DNA of 8,625 nt from Fibrobacter sp. (GTDB lineage Bacteria > Fibrobacterota > Fibrobacteria > Fibrobacterales > Fibrobacteraceae): the NCBI GenBank assembly GCA_016295375.1, contig JAEDLI010000105.1, positions 1 to 8,625 of the forward strand, read 5' to 3'. A program made the translations under genes and the position numbers. The notes beneath the pieces were generated by a model, which worked only from the letters and a program-made list of their open reading frames with translations, was not told where the DNA came from and searched no databases. Shown in pieces: positions 6,376 to 8,625 of this stretch (the first letter of the stretch is position 1; every line of letters begins with the position of its first letter).

Positions 6376-7083
6376 ATGATTTCGGTCTGCATGGCGACAT
6401 ATAACGGCGGTAAATTTATCCGCGAACAGCTGGAAAGTATTCTTTCGCAGTTGCCTACTGATGCCGAAGTTATTGTCGCTGACGATGGCTCGACTGACGA
6501 TACCCTCGCTATTGTGAATTCTTTTGGTGATGGACGCATTCGTGTGTTGCCTGCCGAAAAGCATCTGGGCGTTATCTATAATTATGAACGTGCTCTGCAG
6601 GCATCTAAGGGGGAATTCATCTTCCTCGCCGATCAAGATGATATTTGGTTTCCGGAAAAAGCGGAGAAAGTTCTTGCGGCGCTGAAAGACGCGGACCTTG
6701 TGATTCATGATGCATGGATGCTTCGACCTTCCGAGCCGTCCGGTTCCTCGTGGGTTCGCACTGGCAAGTTGAGTGATATTCGCCCTTATAGGAGCGGGGT
6801 AGCCGCAAACTGGTGGAAAAACCGCTATACCGGAAATTGTATAGCGTTCCGTCGTCTTGTCTTGGACAAGGCTTTCCCATTTCCCAAGAATCTTCCCATG
6901 CACGATCAATGGTTAGGGCTTGTTGCTGAGAAATTTTTTAGGGTGTCGTATGTTACGGAGCCTCTTATTGAATACCGCCAACACTTTGGCAACGCAACGC
7001 ACATCGGAAGATCATCTGCAGGTGTTTTTCAAAAAACCAAATGGCGGTTTGATTTAGCAAGAGCAATTTTTTTAAGTGTGTAG
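6376..7083 (+). CDS. Glycosyltransferase family 2, rhamnosyltransferase-like, apparently C-terminally shortened
   Basis: This 235-residue GT2 protein begins M-I-S-V-C-M-A-T-Y-N-G, the usual opening of this subgroup. I therefore take ATG 6376, preceded by AGGGGG at 6362-6367 with an eight-base gap, rather than the GTG codons at 6367 and 6370. It has D-D-G-S-T (36-40), L-A-D-Q-D-D-I-W (84-91, metal site), M-H-D-Q-W-L (175-180) and E-Y-R-Q-H-F-G-N (199-206), the pattern seen in rhamnosyltransferase-like members. Those I know of are usually near 290-310 residues, so about 60 C-terminal residues seem to be missing. The last codons and the TAG stop lie inside a heptad repeat, suggesting that the repeat cut the gene short. 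The catalytic core is complete, so it may still work. It is the last gene of the run. Confidence 0.87.
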   Translation: MISVCMATYNGGKFIREQLESILSQLPTDAEVIVADDGSTDDTLAIVNSFGDGRIRVLPAEKHLGVIYNYERALQASKGEFIFLADQDDIWFPEKAEKVLAALKDADLVIHDAWMLRPSEPSGSSWVRTGKLSDIRPYRSGVAANWWKNRYTGNCIAFRRLVLDKAFPFPKNLPMHDQWLGLVAEKFFRVSYVTEPLIEYRQHFGNATHIGRSSAGVFQKTKWRFDLARAIFLSV

Positions 7084-7144
7084 TGTGTAATGTGAAATTC
7101 CTCATTACACACTTCATATTCCACATTACACATTTGACATTGCC
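7075..7144. repeat. Heptad-period inverted repeat element 3, overlapping the ends of two convergent genes
   Basis: Seventy bases run in unbroken seven-base register. The left units are AGTGTGT twice, then AATGTGA and AATTCCT. The right units start with CATT, CACT or TATT and carry the triads ACA, TCA, CCA, ACA, TGA and GCC. The fixed tetrads ARTG (left) and CAYT (right) are reverse complements, the same design as elements 1 and 2 with a different word. An 11-base perfect stem joins 7082-7092 and 7103-7113 around a ten-base loop. The element supplies the TAG of the glycosyltransferase (7081-7083) and the TAA of the opposing gene (7126-7128). Confidence 0.75.
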
Positions 7145-7635
7145 TGCACCACTTTTCCCCAGCCGACCTGCACAAAGGCTCCTGCTCGTACCAGATTTCC
7201 CTGGGCTTCTTCGTACTCCTTGAGAATGCGGTTGTATTCCGAGACATCCCGGCGGAACTTCACGTCCTTGTGAATTTTTTTCAGGAGCATGTCCTGCTTC
7301 CACTGGGCGGCAGCGGAAAGTTTTTGGCAGGAGATATCCAGGGCGTCCAGGTAGGCGGGGAGTGCATCCAGGAATTCTTTTTCAAACTCCTTGGCGACAT
7401 TTTTGGCCTGCAAAACCAGGTTTTTCTGGATGATGGCGTTTTTGCGGATTTCGCTCATGAGCCGCACGATGCGCTCGTAGTCCACTTGGGGCCAGATGAG
7501 GCTGAAGGGCCACATCTTTTTCCAATGGAACTTGAACATGGACTCGTGGGCGGTGTTCTTGGCCCGCAGGAGTTCCTTCAGGTTTTCGAAAATAATCTGG
7601 GAGGGGATTTTTGTCTTTTCGGGTTCGTTTGCCAT
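7126..7635 (-). CDS. Hypothetical helical/coiled-coil protein, family not recognised
   Basis: The protein has 169 residues with no signal peptide and no clear membrane segment. It is highly charged and mostly helical: residues about 60-165 alternate Lys/Glu/Arg with Leu/Ile/Ala in a coiled-coil-like way, interrupted near 40-50 by an aromatic patch (W-K-K-M-W-P-F-S-L-I-W-P). I do not recognise a family. A cytoplasmic or membrane-edge scaffold is conceivable, but nothing shows it. I chose ATG 7635. GGAGG ends only two bases before it, which is unusually close, and the in-frame TTG at 7644 has no Shine-Dalgarno sequence. The C-terminal codons (A-M-S-N-V) lie within the heptad repeat, so the end of this protein may have been changed by it. 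It converges on the glycosyltransferase run and is probably a separate unit. Confidence 0.7.
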   Translation of the reverse strand: MANEPEKTKIPSQIIFENLKELLRAKNTAHESMFKFHWKKMWPFSLIWPQVDYERIVRLMSEIRKNAIIQKNLVLQAKNVAKEFEKEFLDALPAYLDALDISCQKLSAAAQWKQDMLLKKIHKDVKFRRDVSEYNRILKEYEEAQGNLVRAGAFVQVGWGKVVQAMSNV

Positions 7636-7680
7636 CGCCTCCAATATAAAAAGGTTCTCTCTGTAAAATTGCTCTTTTTG

Positions 7681-7721
7681 GGGGAGATTTCCTTTTTTTT
7701 ACGGAAATAGTCCCCTTTTTT
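7681..7721 (+). terminator. Hairpin with T-tract, probable rho-independent terminator
   Basis: GGGGA (7681-7685) pairs with TCCCC (7711-7715), and ATTTCC (7687-7692) pairs with GGAAAT (7703-7708). A one-by-two-base internal loop separates the two helices and the loop is T-rich. Six T residues follow (7716-7721). The structure is a terminator only on the plus strand, yet the nearest plus-strand gene upstream ends 600 bases earlier. It may stop read-through from the polysaccharide run into the gene at 7805, or be a leader hairpin. On the minus strand it lies in the upstream region of the gene at 7126-7635. Confidence 0.6.
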
Positions 7722-7750
7722 GACCTTTTTTTTAAAAAATGTCTTCTTTT

Positions 7751-7779
7751 TTGCAAATTAAGAATTAAATTCTAATAAA
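7751..7779 (+). promoter_or_regulatory. Candidate promoter for the tandem membrane-protein pair
   Basis: TTGCAA (7751-7756) and AATAAA (7774-7779) are 17 bases apart and each matches four of six consensus positions. They lie just downstream of the terminator-like hairpin and about 25 bases before the coding start. AAGGA at 7794-7798 then gives a good ribosome-binding site six bases before the ATG at 7805. The remainder of 7645-7804 is T-rich, and I see no gene in it. Confidence 0.4.
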
Positions 7780-7804
7780 ACCGTTCTATCAAGAAGGATT
7801 TTAT

Positions 7805-8362
7805 ATGAACAATCAAAAATTCAAGATTCTGGCCATTGTGGATGCGGTCCTTATCGTGGTCCTCATTGTTGTCATGATGATTCTCAAGGGTAACTATAAC
7901 GATCAGGCTCAGGTTTCCGTTAAGGAACAGGTGGGGGCTTACCAGGAAAAGGCCAACGGAATGCTCCAGGAACAGTGGAAATCCATGGACCAGTACGGCA
8001 TGGCCTGGAAGCTGGTGTATGCGATCCTTACGGGAGACAAGTCCGAGGCCAGTTTCGATGCCGCCGTCAAGTCCATCGAGGGCGATAAGGATGCCCGTCT
8101 GAAACAGCTTTCTTACATGTACACTGCTGCAGGTATCCCGGACAAGGTCCAGAACGATATCAACGAAAAGGGCGGCCTTGCCGACAAGTTCCTGCTGAAG
8201 GACGAAGGCGGCGTGAAGGAAGTAGCCTGCGGCAAGAATTGCACCCTCAGCTTTACCTTTGTAAAGGGCAAACTCAAGGACAGCGATTACAAGGCCCTGG
8301 TGGAATACAACATGGACGAAGCCTTTAAACTGGAAGCTCCTGCGGCTTTCCACTTTGAATAA
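7805..8362 (+). CDS. Hypothetical single-pass membrane protein with KGNY motif (first of a tandem related pair)
   Basis: The 185-residue protein has one strong hydrophobic helix at residues about 8-27, just after a short lysine-containing N-terminus, so it is probably anchored in the inner membrane with the rest outside the cytoplasm. K-G-N-Y (28-31) follows the helix directly, then a helical region rich in Gln, Glu and Lys (about 35-125). A beta-like C-terminal part contains C142-G-K-N-C146, two cysteines that could form a disulphide or bind metal. There is no prepilin cleavage site and no lipobox. I do not recognise the family. The start is supported by AAGGA six bases upstream. The next gene begins 11 bases after its stop and shares the helix-KGNY layout, so the pair is probably an operon of duplicated genes. 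Nothing links it to the polysaccharide genes. Confidence 0.8.
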   Translation: MNNQKFKILAIVDAVLIVVLIVVMMILKGNYNDQAQVSVKEQVGAYQEKANGMLQEQWKSMDQYGMAWKLVYAILTGDKSEASFDAAVKSIEGDKDARLKQLSYMYTAAGIPDKVQNDINEKGGLADKFLLKDEGGVKEVACGKNCTLSFTFVKGKLKDSDYKALVEYNMDEAFKLEAPAAFHFE

Positions 8363-8373
8363 GGAGATTTAGG

Positions 8374-8625
8374 ATGAATATCAAGAACATTGCAATCGTT
8401 TTGACCGTCCTGGTGGTGGCCATTGCCGCCATGCTCTTTATGCAGAAGGGGAACTATGTGACCCAGGCGACGGAACATTACACCAAGACCACGCGCAACA
8501 GCTTCAAGGGCTCCAGCAAGATTATCGAGTACGTGAACTCTACCGCTGGCACCACCAAGATGCTGTGGGCGCTGACCTGCGATGCCGTACAGGGGGCAAA
8601 GACTTCACAGGACATGGCTAAGCTG
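8374..8625 (+). CDS. Hypothetical single-pass membrane protein, paralogue of the preceding gene (partial, runs off the right edge)
   Basis: Eighty-four codons are visible from ATG 8374 to the window edge. AAGGAG at 8361-8366, overlapping the previous stop codon, lies seven bases before the start, so translation is probably coupled. A hydrophobic helix spans residues about 6-23 and is followed by K-G-N-Y (25-28), Q-A shortly after, and a helical stretch. This is the same layout as the preceding protein, although most other residues differ. A cysteine occurs at 69. The two genes look like an old duplication whose products may sit together in the membrane. The function is unknown. Confidence 0.78.
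   Translation, partial: MNIKNIAIVLTVLVVAIAAMLFMQKGNYVTQATEHYTKTTRNSFKGSSKIIEYVNSTAGTTKMLWALTCDAVQGAKTSQDMAKL

Noticed and set aside
7067..7073. A run of seven T residues near the end of the second glycosyltransferase as a phase-variation tract
   Set aside because: The run is short, and slippage would alter only the last few residues. The alternative frame reads on through the repeat into the antisense of the opposing gene with no glycosyltransferase-like sequence.
7270..7710. A 146-codon plus-strand open frame
   Set aside because: It lies antisense to the minus-strand coding region at 7126-7635 and runs into the T-rich hairpin region, so it is most likely a shadow.
7772..8353. A 193-codon minus-strand open frame
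   Set aside because: It mirrors the plus-strand gene at 7805-8362, which has a good ribosome-binding site, a clear membrane helix and a related neighbour. The minus-strand product has none of these.

Overview
The window looks like a surface-polysaccharide locus from a Gram-negative bacterium of about 45-50% GC. A Wzi-type outer-membrane protein implies an outer membrane. The mix of ATG and GTG starts, the often weak Shine-Dalgarno sequences and the style of the unnamed proteins make me think of Fibrobacter (Fibrobacterota). That genus call is an impression, not a demonstration.

Layout. Positions 1-1257 (minus strand) hold the N-terminal 419 residues of a capsule-assembly Wzi-like beta-barrel that runs off the left edge. 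Diverging from it at 1346 is a sugar-nucleotide 3,4-ketoisomerase (FdtA/QdtA type). A FemAB/GNAT-like acyltransferase follows on the opposite strand (1864-2820). A tight four-gene plus-strand run comes next: a DegT-family sugar aminotransferase (2987-4129), a Wzx-type flippase (4130-5398) and two GT2 glycosyltransferases (5383-6363 and 6376-7083). After a repeat, a minus-strand coiled-coil protein of unknown function (7126-7635) faces the run. A terminator-like hairpin and a promoter then lead to two tandem, related single-membrane-helix proteins (7805-8362 and 8374 to the right edge). No stretch over 300 bases lacks a gene.

How the genes fit. The ketoisomerase, aminotransferase and acyltransferase can together make a nucleotide-linked 3-acylamino-3,6-dideoxyhexose from a 4-keto-6-deoxy precursor. 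The precursor genes (rmlA/rmlB type) are not in view. The glycosyltransferases would add this and other sugars to a lipid-linked repeat unit, the flippase would move the unit across the inner membrane, and the Wzi-like protein would act in surface attachment or export.

The most unusual content is a set of four loci with an exact 7-base period: 1765-1853, 2852-2961, 3512-3541 (inside the aminotransferase gene) and 7075-7144. The three at gene ends or between genes share an inverted design, with a fixed tetrad (AGTT or ARTG) plus a variable triad on one side and the reverse-complement tetrad (AACT or CAYT) on the other. Two of them bracket the reversed acyltransferase gene in opposite orientation, one supplies the stop codons of two convergent genes, and the intragenic array is built so that a single-unit change would switch the aminotransferase off.
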